A stretch of DNA of 64,000 nt from an uncultured Candidatus Saccharibacteria bacterium (GTDB taxonomy: Bacteria > Patescibacteriota > Saccharimonadia > Saccharimonadales > Saccharimonadaceae): positions 1 to 64,000 of the forward strand of contig CAQOWG010000001.1 in NCBI GenBank assembly GCA_948851665.1. Reading direction: 5' to 3'. The notes beneath the pieces are model-generated. The model was given only the letters and a program-made list of their open reading frames with translations. It searched no databases and was not told the origin of the DNA. Within the stretch, counting starts at the first letter, position 1, and each line of letters starts with the position of its first letter. Of this stretch, positions 46,071-55,514 are shown piece by piece. The position numbers were made by a program, and so were the translations under genes.

Positions 46071-47058
46071 CCCGGTATTCTCCGCTTTCGATGTTCTGCA
46101 CCCAGTTTTGATTTTCTAGATACCAATCGATTGTGGATTGCATACCATCGTCGAAATTATATTTACGAGTCCAGCCAAGTTCAGCTTCGGCCTTAGTTGG
46201 ATCCATTGCATAGCGCAAATCATGGCCGGGGCGATCGGCGACAAATTCGATTAAGGATTCTGGCTTGCCAAGCTGCTTTAGGATAGTTTTGACAATAGTG
46301 AGGTTGTCGCGTTCAGAACGACCACCGAGATTGTAAACTTCACCTTCTCTGCCTCGACGAACAATCATGTCGACACCGACATTGTGGTCGTAAACATGAA
46401 TCCAATCGCGAACATTCTTCCCTTCGCCATAGACTGGGATTTTTTGGTCTTTGACGGCACAAGCAATGGTGTGGGGGATTAACTTTTCTGGGAATTGATA
46501 TGGGCCGTAATTATTAGAACAGCGACTGATGGTGGCTGGAAGTTTGAAAGTGCGCATATAGGCAAGGACGAGCAAATCGGCACCACCCTTAGAAGCTGAG
46601 TAAGGACTGGAGGTGTGAAGTGGGGTACTTTCAGTGAACAATAAATCAGGACGATCGAGTGGCAGGTCGCCATAGACTTCGTCGGTGGAGACTTGGTGGT
46701 AACGCTTCACTCCGTGTTTTAAGGCGGCGTCCATGAGAACTTGTGTGCCCATGACGTTGGTTTTGACAAAGATACCTGGATTTTTGATGGAATTATCGAC
46801 GTGGCTCTCAGCAGCGAAGTTGATGACGCAATCCGGTTTCTCAGCAGTAAAAAGCGCATCAATACCGTCACGGTCGGTGATGTCGAGTTTTACAAAACGA
46901 AAATTAGGTTTCTCGATAATTGGTTCGAGGTTATGATAGTTCCCGGCGTAAGTGAGCGAGTCAATGCAAATAAATTCGTCCTCGGGGTATTTGTTCACGA
47001 CGTAGTGCAAATAATTGCTGCCAATAAAACCGCAGCCACCAGTGACGATAAATTTCAT
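46054..47058 (-). CDS. rmlB: dTDP-glucose 4,6-dehydratase
   Basis: 334 aa. VTGGCGFIGSNYLHYV binds NAD. The catalytic YSASKGGAD (YxxxK) and STDEVYGDLPLDRPDLLF are RmlB signatures. Second step of dTDP-L-rhamnose synthesis. Its start overlaps rmlD by 4 bp. Order on the minus strand: transferase (50924), rmlA, rmlC, rmlD, rmlB. Confidence 0.97.
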   Translation of the reverse strand: MKFIVTGGCGFIGSNYLHYVVNKYPEDEFICIDSLTYAGNYHNLEPIIEKPNFRFVKLDITDRDGIDALFTAEKPDCVINFAAESHVDNSIKNPGIFVKTNVMGTQVLMDAALKHGVKRYHQVSTDEVYGDLPLDRPDLLFTESTPLHTSSPYSASKGGADLLVLAYMRTFKLPATISRCSNNYGPYQFPEKLIPHTIACAVKDQKIPVYGEGKNVRDWIHVYDHNVGVDMIVRRGREGEVYNLGGRSERDNLTIVKTILKQLGKPESLIEFVADRPGHDLRYAMDPTKAEAELGWTRKYNFDDGMQSTIDWYLENQNWVQNIESGEYRDAYQA

Positions 47059-47933
47059 AGTTCTCCTTCCTTTTTGAGTTCTTCAATATAACGCTTTGTG
47101 GCATCTTGCCAATTTGACAAACGCGTAAAACCGTTTTCTTCAATACTATCTTTGCTGAGTTTTGAATAATGGGGGCGCTTGGCTTGTGGGCGACCGGCAA
47201 TTTCGGCATATTCTTCGGTAGTAACTTTTTTGACCCTGGTGTCGACACCAGCATTTCGGTAAATTTCCTCAGTGAATTCCGCCCACGAGCAAAAACCTTC
47301 GTTGGTGGCGTGATAAGTGCCGTATTTGTCGCTTTCGGACAAATCGACAAGGAATTTTGCCAAATCAACGGTATAAGTTGGTGAGCCGATTTGGTCATCG
47401 ACCACGGCAACTTCATCACGGCCATTTGCAACCTTGAGCATAGTTTTTACAAAATTATGACCATTGATGCCGAAGACCCAGGCAGTACGGACGATAAAAT
47501 GTTTGGGATACTGCCGGACGACTTGTTCCCCATCGTATTTAGTTTGACCGTAAACACTCTGAGGATCCACTGCGTGATCAACAGAATATGGTTCGGGATT
47601 TTCACCATCAAAAACGTAATCAGTGGAAATATAAATGATTTTGGCATCGACTTTCTCAGCGGCCTTAGTAAGGTTGGCCGTGCCGTCAACGTTGACTTTA
47701 CGGCATGCTTCGACGTCATTCTCAGCGCCATCAACATTGGTGTAAGCGGCGCAATGAATAATCACATCAGGACGGAAGTTTTCCACATAGTTTTCCACAG
47801 CTTGTTGATGAGTGATGTCGAGATCAGCAAGGTGAGGCGCAGCGATGTCAGACTCGTCAACGCCACGTCTGATTAGTTCCCTTCTGATGTCAAAACCAAG
47901 TTGTCCACCAGCGCCAGTAATAAGATACTTCAT
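47055..47933 (-). CDS. rmlD: dTDP-4-dehydrorhamnose reductase
   Basis: 292 aa. LITGAGGQLGFDIRREL, DVIIHCAAYTNVDGAE, ISTDYVFDGENPEPY and VYGQTKYDGE (YxxxK) are RmlD hallmarks. Last step to dTDP-rhamnose. Two TTTTCCACA boxes (47779-47787, 47791-47799) lie in the codons of VENYVENFRP. ATGA overlaps with both neighbours. Confidence 0.97.
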   Translation of the reverse strand: MKYLITGAGGQLGFDIRRELIRRGVDESDIAAPHLADLDITHQQAVENYVENFRPDVIIHCAAYTNVDGAENDVEACRKVNVDGTANLTKAAEKVDAKIIYISTDYVFDGENPEPYSVDHAVDPQSVYGQTKYDGEQVVRQYPKHFIVRTAWVFGINGHNFVKTMLKVANGRDEVAVVDDQIGSPTYTVDLAKFLVDLSESDKYGTYHATNEGFCSWAEFTEEIYRNAGVDTRVKKVTTEEYAEIAGRPQAKRPHYSKLSKDSIEENGFTRLSNWQDATKRYIEELKKEGEL

Positions 47934-48496
47934 TTCGATTGCTCCTGTTCATATTCGGTGATAGTATGACGATGCTGATCTTTTTCAGAGAGCATTGGCT
48001 CCTCAATACCATATTCGCTGAAAATTTCTTGCCAATTAATGCCAATTTCGGGATCATCCCAAGCAATACCATCTTCTTGATCGGGGGCGTAGGCATTGTC
48101 GACATAGTATTGGAAAATTGTATTGTCTGCGAGACTAAGAAAACCATGCGCAAAGCCACGTGGAATATAGAGTTGGCGATTGTCTTCTGCATCAAGGTAA
48201 ACTGAAGTAAATTTGCGATAACTAGACGAGTCAGGGCGTAGATCAATAACTACATCAATTACCGCACCTTGAAGAACTTCAACGATTTTGGCTTGAGCAT
48301 AATCACCTTTTTGAAAATGCATACCGCGCAGAATACCACGGGAAGATTTACTGCGGCTTATTTGGGCAATACCCTGGAAGCCAAGCTCGGCTAGCTCTGG
48401 AGCGATGTAGACTGGTGAGTAGTAGCCACGCTCATCACCGAAACGGGCAGGTTCAAGAATGAAGCAATCTTGGAGATTGGTAGCGATCTTATTCAT
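47930..48496 (-). CDS. rmlC: dTDP-4-dehydrorhamnose 3,5-epimerase
   Basis: 188 aa cupin. GYYSPVYIAPELAELG, SRGILRGMHFQKGDYAQAKIV (catalytic His), YIPRGFAHGFLSL and DDPEIGINW are RmlC signatures. Coupled to rmlA and rmlD by 4-bp overlaps. Confidence 0.97.
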   Translation of the reverse strand: MNKIATNLQDCFILEPARFGDERGYYSPVYIAPELAELGFQGIAQISRSKSSRGILRGMHFQKGDYAQAKIVEVLQGAVIDVVIDLRPDSSSYRKFTSVYLDAEDNRQLYIPRGFAHGFLSLADNTIFQYYVDNAYAPDQEDGIAWDDPEIGINWQEIFSEYGIEEPMLSEKDQHRHTITEYEQEQSK

Positions 48497-49371
48497 GAGC
48501 GAGCCTCCAAAACCTTATGTAGGAAGGCGCCATAAGAATTCTTTTTAAGCAGTTCAGCACGCTCCATTAGCTGTTCGGCGGTAATCCAACCTTTATCAAA
48601 GGCAATTTGTTCTGGGCAAGCAATAATACGACTTTGGTTGGTTTCTAGGGCACGGATCATAACAGCGGCATCCATCTGACTATCAAATGTGCCAGTATCA
48701 AACCAGCAAAAGCCATTACCGAGTAACTGACCATTCAATCGTCCTTCTTGGAGATACATGTCGTTGAGAGTAGAAATCTCGACTTCGCCACGAGCGGAAG
48801 GAATTACTTGTTTAGCGTATTTAGAAACACCCGCTGGATAGAAGTAGAGACCAGTAACAGCAAAATCCGACTTGGGCGAGGTGGGCTTTTCTTCAACGCT
48901 TAGAATATGACCATCAGCATCAAGTTCCATGATACCAAAACGCTCTGGGTCGTGTACGCGAAAGCCAAAATTAGTAGCGAACCCAGCTTCGGCATCTTGC
49001 TTGGCTTGCTGGAGAAGCCTAGTGAAGCCATTACCATAAAAGATATTATCGCCAAGAATCATAGCGCAAGGCGAATCACCAATGAACTCTTCACCGACGA
49101 TAAAGGCGTCAGCGAGACCGCGAGGTTCGGGCTGGACTGCGTACTCGAGGCTGAGACCGAATTTGCTACCGTCACCTAGGAGATGTTGGAAACTGGCTTG
49201 GTCATTCGGCGTGGTAATAATGAGAATGTCGCGAATATCGGCAAGCATAAGTGTTGTCAGTGGGTAAAAAATCATCGGTTTATCATAGATAGGCATAAGT
49301 TGCTTACTGATACCTTCGGTGATTGGATAAATACGGGTGCCAGAGCCACCGGCTAAAATAATTCCTCTCAT
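48493..49371 (-). CDS. rmlA: Glucose-1-phosphate thymidylyltransferase
   Basis: 292 aa. GIILAGGSGTRIYPITEGISKQLMPIYDKPMIFYP is the nucleotidyltransferase signature; ILGDNIFYGNGF and SVEEKPTSPKSDFAVTGLYFY confirm RmlA. First step of dTDP-rhamnose synthesis, giving dTDP-glucose. 4-bp overlaps with both neighbours. Confidence 0.97.
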   Translation of the reverse strand: MRGIILAGGSGTRIYPITEGISKQLMPIYDKPMIFYPLTTLMLADIRDILIITTPNDQASFQHLLGDGSKFGLSLEYAVQPEPRGLADAFIVGEEFIGDSPCAMILGDNIFYGNGFTRLLQQAKQDAEAGFATNFGFRVHDPERFGIMELDADGHILSVEEKPTSPKSDFAVTGLYFYPAGVSKYAKQVIPSARGEVEISTLNDMYLQEGRLNGQLLGNGFCWFDTGTFDSQMDAAVMIRALETNQSRIIACPEQIAFDKGWITAEQLMERAELLKKNSYGAFLHKVLEARS

Positions 49372-50924
49372 GATTCTCCTTTATCTAACTTATAAATTAG
49401 TACCTTGTAGCCTTTGATAGTGTTAATTTTATCACGATAAATGCGGTATGGGTCGGTACTGACGGAAAGACCGCGCTCGGTGTGGGCGGGATGTAAGCCG
49501 GCTTTTGATAGGAGCTCGGTGTAGGTTTTTTTCTGATGGCTAGGAACAGCTAGAACAAGTACAGAGGCTGCATGCATGCTAGACTTAAGATTGTCGATAA
49601 AGGCGGCAATTGAAGCTGGTGTGGTCTTAGGGTGAAGTGGCTGAGAAATAATAAAGTCAAAAAGTATGCGGGGGCGGTTAATCGTGTGGAAGAAGAAATT
49701 AGTCAAGAATTTAGTTTTATAAGAATAAGGGTCAGATTCGAGCCATTCGTTGTTGAGCGCGATAACTTGGCTATCTTCAATACCCATAGTCGCCAAATCA
49801 TAATCGCCGAAACGGCCAATAGTAAGAACTTCCGATTCCCTGGTGAGTGGGAACTTCAAATCGCGGCGTGCAACCCGGAAGACATTTGGCGCGCCCAAGA
49901 GAAGTGGAGTATCGGTTTTATGGTCAGACAAAATATAATCTGACTGGTCGGAAGGTAAGTCAAGTTGTTCGGTGAGTTCGGTAATACGTTTTTTTAGAGC
50001 GGTGAATTGATAGTTGACTTTATCGTCAACACGAGCATCAAAAAGTTCGAGAAAGGGGCGCAGGAGAAACTTAACCGCATGTTTAATGGCGGTTTTAGGA
50101 CGGAGACCCCCGGCGCCGTTTCCTTCAGGGCGACGTTCACGGACGGCACTGTCAATTTCAGCGAGATTGTAACCGCGCCCTTCAAGGTCGTCTTCAATTA
50201 AGGAAATGGGGTAGTCACTGACATTAGTTAGAACACCTCGCCAATCGGCAACAGGGCCTTGGTCACGTATTCCACCAAGAAAGAACTTGACTTTTAGGAA
50301 CGGAAAACGGCGACTCACGATAGCATTCATAGCGTCCACGTAAGGGTGGTTACCTAAATCATCATAGTCGATAAACGTGCTGTGTGTGAAGCCAACTTTA
50401 TTGAGTACGAAAGTAAGACGGTCTTCATACTTAGAACAGACGGCGTGAAAATTCTTTTCTGGCTTGATTGAATCGAAAAACTGATAGAAAGTATCCGACT
50501 GGAGAACTGGTTTTTTAAAGGCAATGAAGTAGCTCTGGATGTGCAGATGATGTTGAAAGGCGGAGGTGAGTCCCCAAAAATCATTGTTGCGACCTTCCAT
50601 CTCGGCGAAAAGTGGCGCGAGATCAAAAAGTGGGCCATAACAGGAGTCATTAGTAAGAATGAGTTCATCATACTGAGAGATTTTCTGGCGACCAACGTGA
50701 TGGATAAGTTCCTGCCAAGAGCCAAAATCATATTTGCCATGACGTTTAGCAAATGCTTCAATGCAGTAAGGTTTTAGCTTAGCAAGTGTCGCTTCACTAG
50801 CATCAAAGTCACCATAGTAATAGACGTCAGCAAACTGAGATAGAGCCTTTACGAGGTAGACAACATAATCAGCAATTTGACCGTTCGCATCAAAACCAGC
50901 AACAAAACAGATCCTCTTATTCAT
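49368..50924 (-). CDS. Rhamnan-synthesis-F-like glycosyltransferase with a C-terminal extra domain
   Basis: 518 aa. Residues 1-260 match the RgpF family (PF05045): AKRHGKYDFGSWQELI, DELILTNDSCYGPLFDL, NDFWGLTSA and HLQSYFIAFKKPVL. The C-terminal 200 residues (EVLTIGRFGDYDLATMGIED onward) look like a Rossmann or methyltransferase-like fold and are unassigned. First gene of the rml operon; TATAAT is 7 nt before ATG 50924. It probably adds rhamnose made by the downstream enzymes. Confidence 0.85.
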   Translation of the reverse strand: MNKRICFVAGFDANGQIADYVVYLVKALSQFADVYYYGDFDASEATLAKLKPYCIEAFAKRHGKYDFGSWQELIHHVGRQKISQYDELILTNDSCYGPLFDLAPLFAEMEGRNNDFWGLTSAFQHHLHIQSYFIAFKKPVLQSDTFYQFFDSIKPEKNFHAVCSKYEDRLTFVLNKVGFTHSTFIDYDDLGNHPYVDAMNAIVSRRFPFLKVKFFLGGIRDQGPVADWRGVLTNVSDYPISLIEDDLEGRGYNLAEIDSAVRERRPEGNGAGGLRPKTAIKHAVKFLLRPFLELFDARVDDKVNYQFTALKKRITELTEQLDLPSDQSDYILSDHKTDTPLLLGAPNVFRVARRDLKFPLTRESEVLTIGRFGDYDLATMGIEDSQVIALNNEWLESDPYSYKTKFLTNFFFHTINRPRILFDFIISQPLHPKTTPASIAAFIDNLKSSMHAASVLVLAVPSHQKKTYTELLSKAGLHPAHTERGLSVSTDPYRIYRDKINTIKGYKVLIYKLDKGES

Positions 50925-50944
50925 GGTATCTATTATACCATACC

Positions 50945-52657
50945 TCAGTCGGATTGCATAAGGCGACAGTCGGTGTGGTCTAGAGAGAGGTTAGGATTAT
51001 AGAAGGGGTCGCCATGGGCAAAAATATTGGGGTGTGCGGCGCGGAGTGCGGCGATTGTATCAGGGCTGGCAGTTTTAGGAGAGGATTTACCAAGACGCTT
51101 AAAACTGGCTGTTGGATTATAAACAACACTCAGACCAGTGTCGCGAAGTCGGAGGCAAAAATCTACGTCGGATAGATTACCGAGGGACGAATTGAAACCA
51201 TTAAACTTGTGGTAGGTAGATTTTTTAACCATTAAACAACTGCCGGAGACAGCGGAATATTCTCCGACCAAGGCCCCGTGGTCGTTATAAGTGTAGGCAG
51301 GGGGCTCATCATAAAAAATGTTACCGACAGAATGGTGTATACCGACAATGAGACCAGCATGCTCAATGCGATGACGACGATTAAGGATTTGGCCAGCAAC
51401 ACAGCCGACAGCGTCGCGCTGAAGGATACCGACAAGCTGAGCGATAGTATGTTTTGAAATGGGTTGAAGATTATTGTCGAGGAAGAAAAGAATCTCACTT
51501 TGTGGGTTAGCTAACGCTACATCAGTAACAACTTCAAAGTTTGTATAATTATCGGACTTAAAGTTATCGATAAAGCGTGCTTTAGCCGGATTTTGAGTGA
51601 TAATACTAACTAGCGGCTGAGATTGGAGATGATAGTCGACACGGTAGGAACCGGGCAAGACGGGCTGGCTAACAGAAGCTGGTACCATAGATTGAGCCTG
51701 GAGATACTCGGTAAGAGTGCGTTCTCCAGCTTCATAGGCATAAGTTTTATTTTGGGGATTTTTAGCAGTGGAGTTTTCAGCGGCACGCCAATGATAAAGA
51801 ATCTTGGGGATATGATGAAACGTCGCGTGTGGGAGTAATCGCAAATACAGGTCATAATCTTGGGCACCATCAAAAGCAGAACGTTCATATTCCCCATCTG
51901 ACGTACGGATAACAGGAAGCAGCGTTTTATCACAAACAAAGAAGTGATTAACATAGTTGCAGCTTTCGATCAAAAAACGGTTAAAATCTGGCTTCACAAC
52001 ATAATAAGCATCGGGGTCGTCACGAAAGGCGACAATATCCTCGTCGCAGTATATTATACGAGCGTCTGAATGTTGATTGAGGTATTTGGTATATTCAAAA
52101 AAAGTATTTGGTTCAACATAATCATCATGGTCACAAAGGGCAATATGAGTAATTGAGGGGTCTTGGAGTGCAAGCTCGAACCCATGATTGGAGTTACCAG
52201 AAATGCCTAGATTGCGACCAAGGACGACATAATTAATAGGTACGGAATCTTGGTAATCGGCAATAATAGAGGAAAGTGCCGTAGATGGTTCCGAGTTTGG
52301 AGATTCCGGCAAAAGTGGCGAAGCATCTACGAGAAATAGTTTGAATCTTGAATAAGTTTGCGCCTTAAAGCTTTCAAGTAGCTCACGGAGGTAGGACTCC
52401 TTAGTATTATAAAGCGGGATGATTACACCCAAAACGGGCTGATAGTCGAATTGGAAGCGACGCTGTCGGTCGAGTTCGGCACTAGATAGTTGATGTTTGG
52501 CACGGAATTTACGATAATCACGACGCCAGGCAGAATATTTATACTGGAGACGTCCCCTGAGGCGTTGGGAAAGACCCTGAAAACCACTGGTGGAGAAAAT
52601 TTGGATGGCCTTCTTGATATTAGCGGGATGCAAAAGGCGATAAATATAATTAAACAT
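50945..52657 (-). CDS. Large GT2-type glycosyltransferase
   Basis: 570 aa. The N-terminal 80 residues are basic and helical. GVIIPLYNTKESYLRELLESFKAQ, ALCDHDDYVEPN and IIYCDEDIV form the first GT2 domain. A second, weaker nucleotide-binding-like half (LVSIITQNPAK, ILFFLDNNLQP, AVSGSCLMVKKSTYHKFNGF) follows, as in rhamnosyltransferases of the RgpB/WsaF kind. TATAAT lies 8 nt before ATG 52657. Sugar specificity is unknown. Confidence 0.85.
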   Translation of the reverse strand: MFNYIYRLLHPANIKKAIQIFSTSGFQGLSQRLRGRLQYKYSAWRRDYRKFRAKHQLSSAELDRQRRFQFDYQPVLGVIIPLYNTKESYLRELLESFKAQTYSRFKLFLVDASPLLPESPNSEPSTALSSIIADYQDSVPINYVVLGRNLGISGNSNHGFELALQDPSITHIALCDHDDYVEPNTFFEYTKYLNQHSDARIIYCDEDIVAFRDDPDAYYVVKPDFNRFLIESCNYVNHFFVCDKTLLPVIRTSDGEYERSAFDGAQDYDLYLRLLPHATFHHIPKILYHWRAAENSTAKNPQNKTYAYEAGERTLTEYLQAQSMVPASVSQPVLPGSYRVDYHLQSQPLVSIITQNPAKARFIDNFKSDNYTNFEVVTDVALANPQSEILFFLDNNLQPISKHTIAQLVGILQRDAVGCVAGQILNRRHRIEHAGLIVGIHHSVGNIFYDEPPAYTYNDHGALVGEYSAVSGSCLMVKKSTYHKFNGFNSSLGNLSDVDFCLRLRDTGLSVVYNPTASFKRLGKSSPKTASPDTIAALRAAHPNIFAHGDPFYNPNLSLDHTDCRLMQSD

Positions 52658-52671
52658 TCATTGCTATTATA

Positions 52672-54477
52672 CTACTTTTTGACGATGCGGATTTCCAAAG
52701 CTTCCATACGACGAGATTTGCCAGTAGTGCCAGCGAGAGCTCCGTTTTTGACCCAAGGTTGCCAATCTTCGTCTTCGACATGGGCACGATACTCAATGTC
52801 GTAGTGTTCAGCAGCCTCACCGGTAAGCTTGATTTCGATGGCTTCTACACGAAGTGATCTACCAGTAGTGCCAGCGAGAGCGCCGTTTTTGACCCAAGGT
52901 TGCCAACCGTCTTCGGCGACGTGAGTGCGATACTCAATGCTATATTTGTCGGCATCTTCGCCAATGAGTTTAATTTCCAAAGCTTCCATACGACGAGATT
53001 TGCCAGTAGTGCCAGCGAGAGCGCCGTTTTTGACCCAAGGTTGCCAGAATTCATCCTCAACATGAGCACGGTATTCAATACCATCTATGCTCGGTGTCTT
53101 TGGGGTTTCTGGCTCTTGCGGTTCCTCTTCAACTTTTTGATTGATGTATGCATCACCAGAGCCGGATGGTGCCGTAGAGTTTTTGCGCAGAACTGTTATC
53201 TGAAGAGCCTCAACACTAGCAGTAGGAATATTGGTACCAGCAGGGTCACCGTTCTTGGCCCAGTTCATCCAGCCAATATCTGAGACGTGGACGCGGTAAT
53301 AGATATCATACTCATGAGCGAGTCGATCAGATAGCTTCATACTGACAGCGTGAATGCGCTTGGAGGCGCCGGTGGTTCCGGAAACTTCGTTATTCGTTCG
53401 CCAGTTCTCTTCCCAGCCATTTGACTCAACGTCAGATTTATAAAGAATATCTTGGCTATCGATTTTGTAGGCCTCGAGCCTCAGTGAGGCGCCGACAGAA
53501 CCAATTGGTTGGCCGGCATAGGCCGATTCTTGCCAATCGACATCTTGAACGTGACCAGAGAAGCGAAATTCGTAATCTGCAGCAACGCTTGGTATATCGA
53601 TTTTAATAGCGGGCAAAGCAGAACCTTGTGTGCTACCGAACCACCGAGTGAAGAAGATATAGAAATTGCGGTTACCGTAGGCAGAACAGGCGTCACCAGT
53701 ACCGGTACCAGCATTGATAGCGGCCGTGTTAGGTTGGTACGGCGTATAGCGATAAAGGGCAGCAGTGGCACGATTTTCGATCCAAACTTCGCTACTACCA
53801 CAGCTTTTATTGGGATGGTAAGCTACATAAACGCCACTTGTTTTTTCTGGATAGACATAATAACCATGATCAAGAGTATAACGGAAAAGTTCGGCAGCTT
53901 TGTTGATTTGGTTCTTGAGACCGTAGTACTTGGAATCGCAAGCGGCGGTGTCAGGACAACCATAACCAGTTGCGGAACGGTATTGAATATTATTTGGGTA
54001 ATCATCAGTAATTAGGCTTTGTTCCTTCTCTAGTAAGACAAGAAGAACTTGGGGGTTGATGCGATGAGTTTGGGCGGCTTCATAGATGATTTCGGCAGCG
54101 GTTTGACCAGTGCCAATGGTGGTACCATCTCCGAATCTTTCCTCAGAGAGACAAACAAAGTGACCATTGTAAGGTTCCCCACTCCAATGCCAAGAAAGAT
54201 GTGGGTACTTTTTGACAAGGTTAAGGTAGAAATTATAGTCGGTATTATTACAGGGGTTTTTACTAGTGAGAAAGTTTTGGATATCAGTGACGCTCATGCT
54301 AGTATAGTTAGACATAGTGGCGTCAGAAATAATATTGCCAGGTTTAAAACCGTCAAGCGTAGCAGCAGAAGATTCGGGAGAAGAAGATAGTGACATAAAA
54401 GTAAGGGCTGCTCCAAGAATGAACGAAATAGCACCAAGAGCAATGATTCTTTTAGGGATATTGGATTTTTGGGGCAT
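52672..54477 (-). CDS. Secreted cell-wall protein: muramidase-like domain plus ChW repeats
   Basis: 601 aa from ATG 54477 with GGAG. A signal or anchor helix (IIALGAISFILGAALTFMSLS) is followed by a domain (TAAEIIYEAAQTHRINPQVLLVLLEKEQSLI, ATGYGCPDTAACDSKYYG) found in actinobacterial wall proteins and resembling lysozyme-like folds. Then come six ChW repeats of about 48 aa (GWQPWVKNGALAGTTG style). The last three repeats are nearly identical at DNA level (52680-53085), so they are recently duplicated. It probably binds host or self wall polymers. The Glu of LLEKEQS is a candidate catalytic residue. Confidence 0.82.
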   Translation of the reverse strand: MPQKSNIPKRIIALGAISFILGAALTFMSLSSSPESSAATLDGFKPGNIISDATMSNYTSMSVTDIQNFLTSKNPCNNTDYNFYLNLVKKYPHLSWHWSGEPYNGHFVCLSEERFGDGTTIGTGQTAAEIIYEAAQTHRINPQVLLVLLEKEQSLITDDYPNNIQYRSATGYGCPDTAACDSKYYGLKNQINKAAELFRYTLDHGYYVYPEKTSGVYVAYHPNKSCGSSEVWIENRATAALYRYTPYQPNTAAINAGTGTGDACSAYGNRNFYIFFTRWFGSTQGSALPAIKIDIPSVAADYEFRFSGHVQDVDWQESAYAGQPIGSVGASLRLEAYKIDSQDILYKSDVESNGWEENWRTNNEVSGTTGASKRIHAVSMKLSDRLAHEYDIYYRVHVSDIGWMNWAKNGDPAGTNIPTASVEALQITVLRKNSTAPSGSGDAYINQKVEEEPQEPETPKTPSIDGIEYRAHVEDEFWQPWVKNGALAGTTGKSRRMEALEIKLIGEDADKYSIEYRTHVAEDGWQPWVKNGALAGTTGRSLRVEAIEIKLTGEAAEHYDIEYRAHVEDEDWQPWVKNGALAGTTGKSRRMEALEIRIVKK

Positions 54478-54487
54478 AAACTCCTTT

Positions 54488-55033
54488 CTAAATATTAATT
54501 TCTGCGGTGATATGGCCGGATTTATCCGGAGAAGTAATAACGATGTCAATAGTGTAGGCGCCAGAAAGTTGGTTGACTGATACAGTCAAAGGACCACAGG
54601 CGGAGCTGGTGGCTTCGGCGTCAACAGAGATGATATCTGTGCTTCTAACTTCTGCGCCGCTGGAATCTTTGAGAATAAGGCGGCAGCTACTGTCGGAAGA
54701 TAGGTATTGGTCGATACTAGCTATAACTGTTAGTTCCCCACCGGAAACGGTACGACGAGTGATGGAACCAGTGAGCTCATCAAGTTGATTGGGATCTTCC
54801 CCCTCATACTGGACTGCTTTATCGGGAGGATTCTCGGCGTTAGCGGGATCGTCAAAATCAATAGGGGTGTCGACAGGTGCAGGGGAGGGGTTGACTGGCT
54901 CATCGGTTTTGGTAGAACGGAGCAAGAAAAGGACTACAACAGCAATAGCTACTATTAAAATAATAGGTACGATAATAATGATGGGGCGGCGATAGATGGG
55001 GACGCGCCGGGATTTTGTTTGAGTTTTTGTCAT
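54488..55033 (-). CDS. Membrane-anchored outer protein, unrecognised
   Basis: 181 aa. A basic N terminus (KTQTKSRRVPIYRR), one helix (IIIIVPIILIVAIAVVVLFLL), a Pro/Asp linker (PVNPSPAPVDTPIDF), then a beta-rich domain of about 100 aa with two Cys (SSDSSCRLILKD, SSACGPLTVSV). The gene lies 10 bp upstream of the ChW protein gene on the same strand, so the two are probably co-transcribed. Function unknown. Confidence 0.7.
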   Translation of the reverse strand: MTKTQTKSRRVPIYRRPIIIIVPIILIVAIAVVVLFLLRSTKTDEPVNPSPAPVDTPIDFDDPANAENPPDKAVQYEGEDPNQLDELTGSITRRTVSGGELTVIASIDQYLSSDSSCRLILKDSSGAEVRSTDIISVDAEATSSACGPLTVSVNQLSGAYTIDIVITSPDKSGHITAEINI

Positions 55034-55093
55034 GGGGTTCTCCTGTGTATTATTATAGCGAAAAAAGTGGTAAGCGCAAGATAAAAAATCTGG

Positions 55094-55432
55094 TTAATGA
55101 TTAGCGTCAGTGAGGTCAAGGCCAAGAATCTCGGCGGCCTGCTCGAGAATGCGGGCTTCAGCGGGCGAAACGTAAGCAAGACGCTGACGAAATAGCATCG
55201 TGGTTTCTGGAAAACTAAGATCGACGACTTCAAGTGAGCGGGCAGTACCGGGGGTTTTGCGAAGTGCACCTTTCATAACGAGATTATCAATATGCTCAGC
55301 AACAGCCGAGACAGATGATAGGCCAAGGGCGGACATAATTTCACGGTAAGATGGTGATTCCCCTTCGCGATTAGTGTATTCACTAATAAAATCAATGATG
55401 AGGGATTGCTTTTTGGTGAGTTTAGCTTTCAT
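55094..55432 (-). CDS. LexA-like DNA-binding domain protein without protease domain
   Basis: 112 aa. LTKKQSLIIDFISEYTNREGESPSYREIMSALGLSSVSAVAEHIDNLVMKGALRKTPGTARSLEV is the winged-helix LexA N-terminal domain (PF01726). The C-terminal Ser/Lys autoprotease is absent; a 40-aa helical tail replaces it (ETTMLFRQRL..ILEQAAEILGLD). It therefore cannot self-cleave like LexA and must respond in another way. Divergent from the LCP gene by 82 bp. A TATTTT box lies directly before ATG 55432. Confidence 0.85.
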   Translation of the reverse strand: MKAKLTKKQSLIIDFISEYTNREGESPSYREIMSALGLSSVSAVAEHIDNLVMKGALRKTPGTARSLEVVDLSFPETTMLFRQRLAYVSPAEARILEQAAEILGLDLTDANH

Positions 55433-55514
55433 ATAAAAATATCCAAAATTGTTATGACTTTAGGCAAAAAGGTGTTATAATGGTTATTATAAGTTAGGAA
55501 AAATAGCAAGTCAA

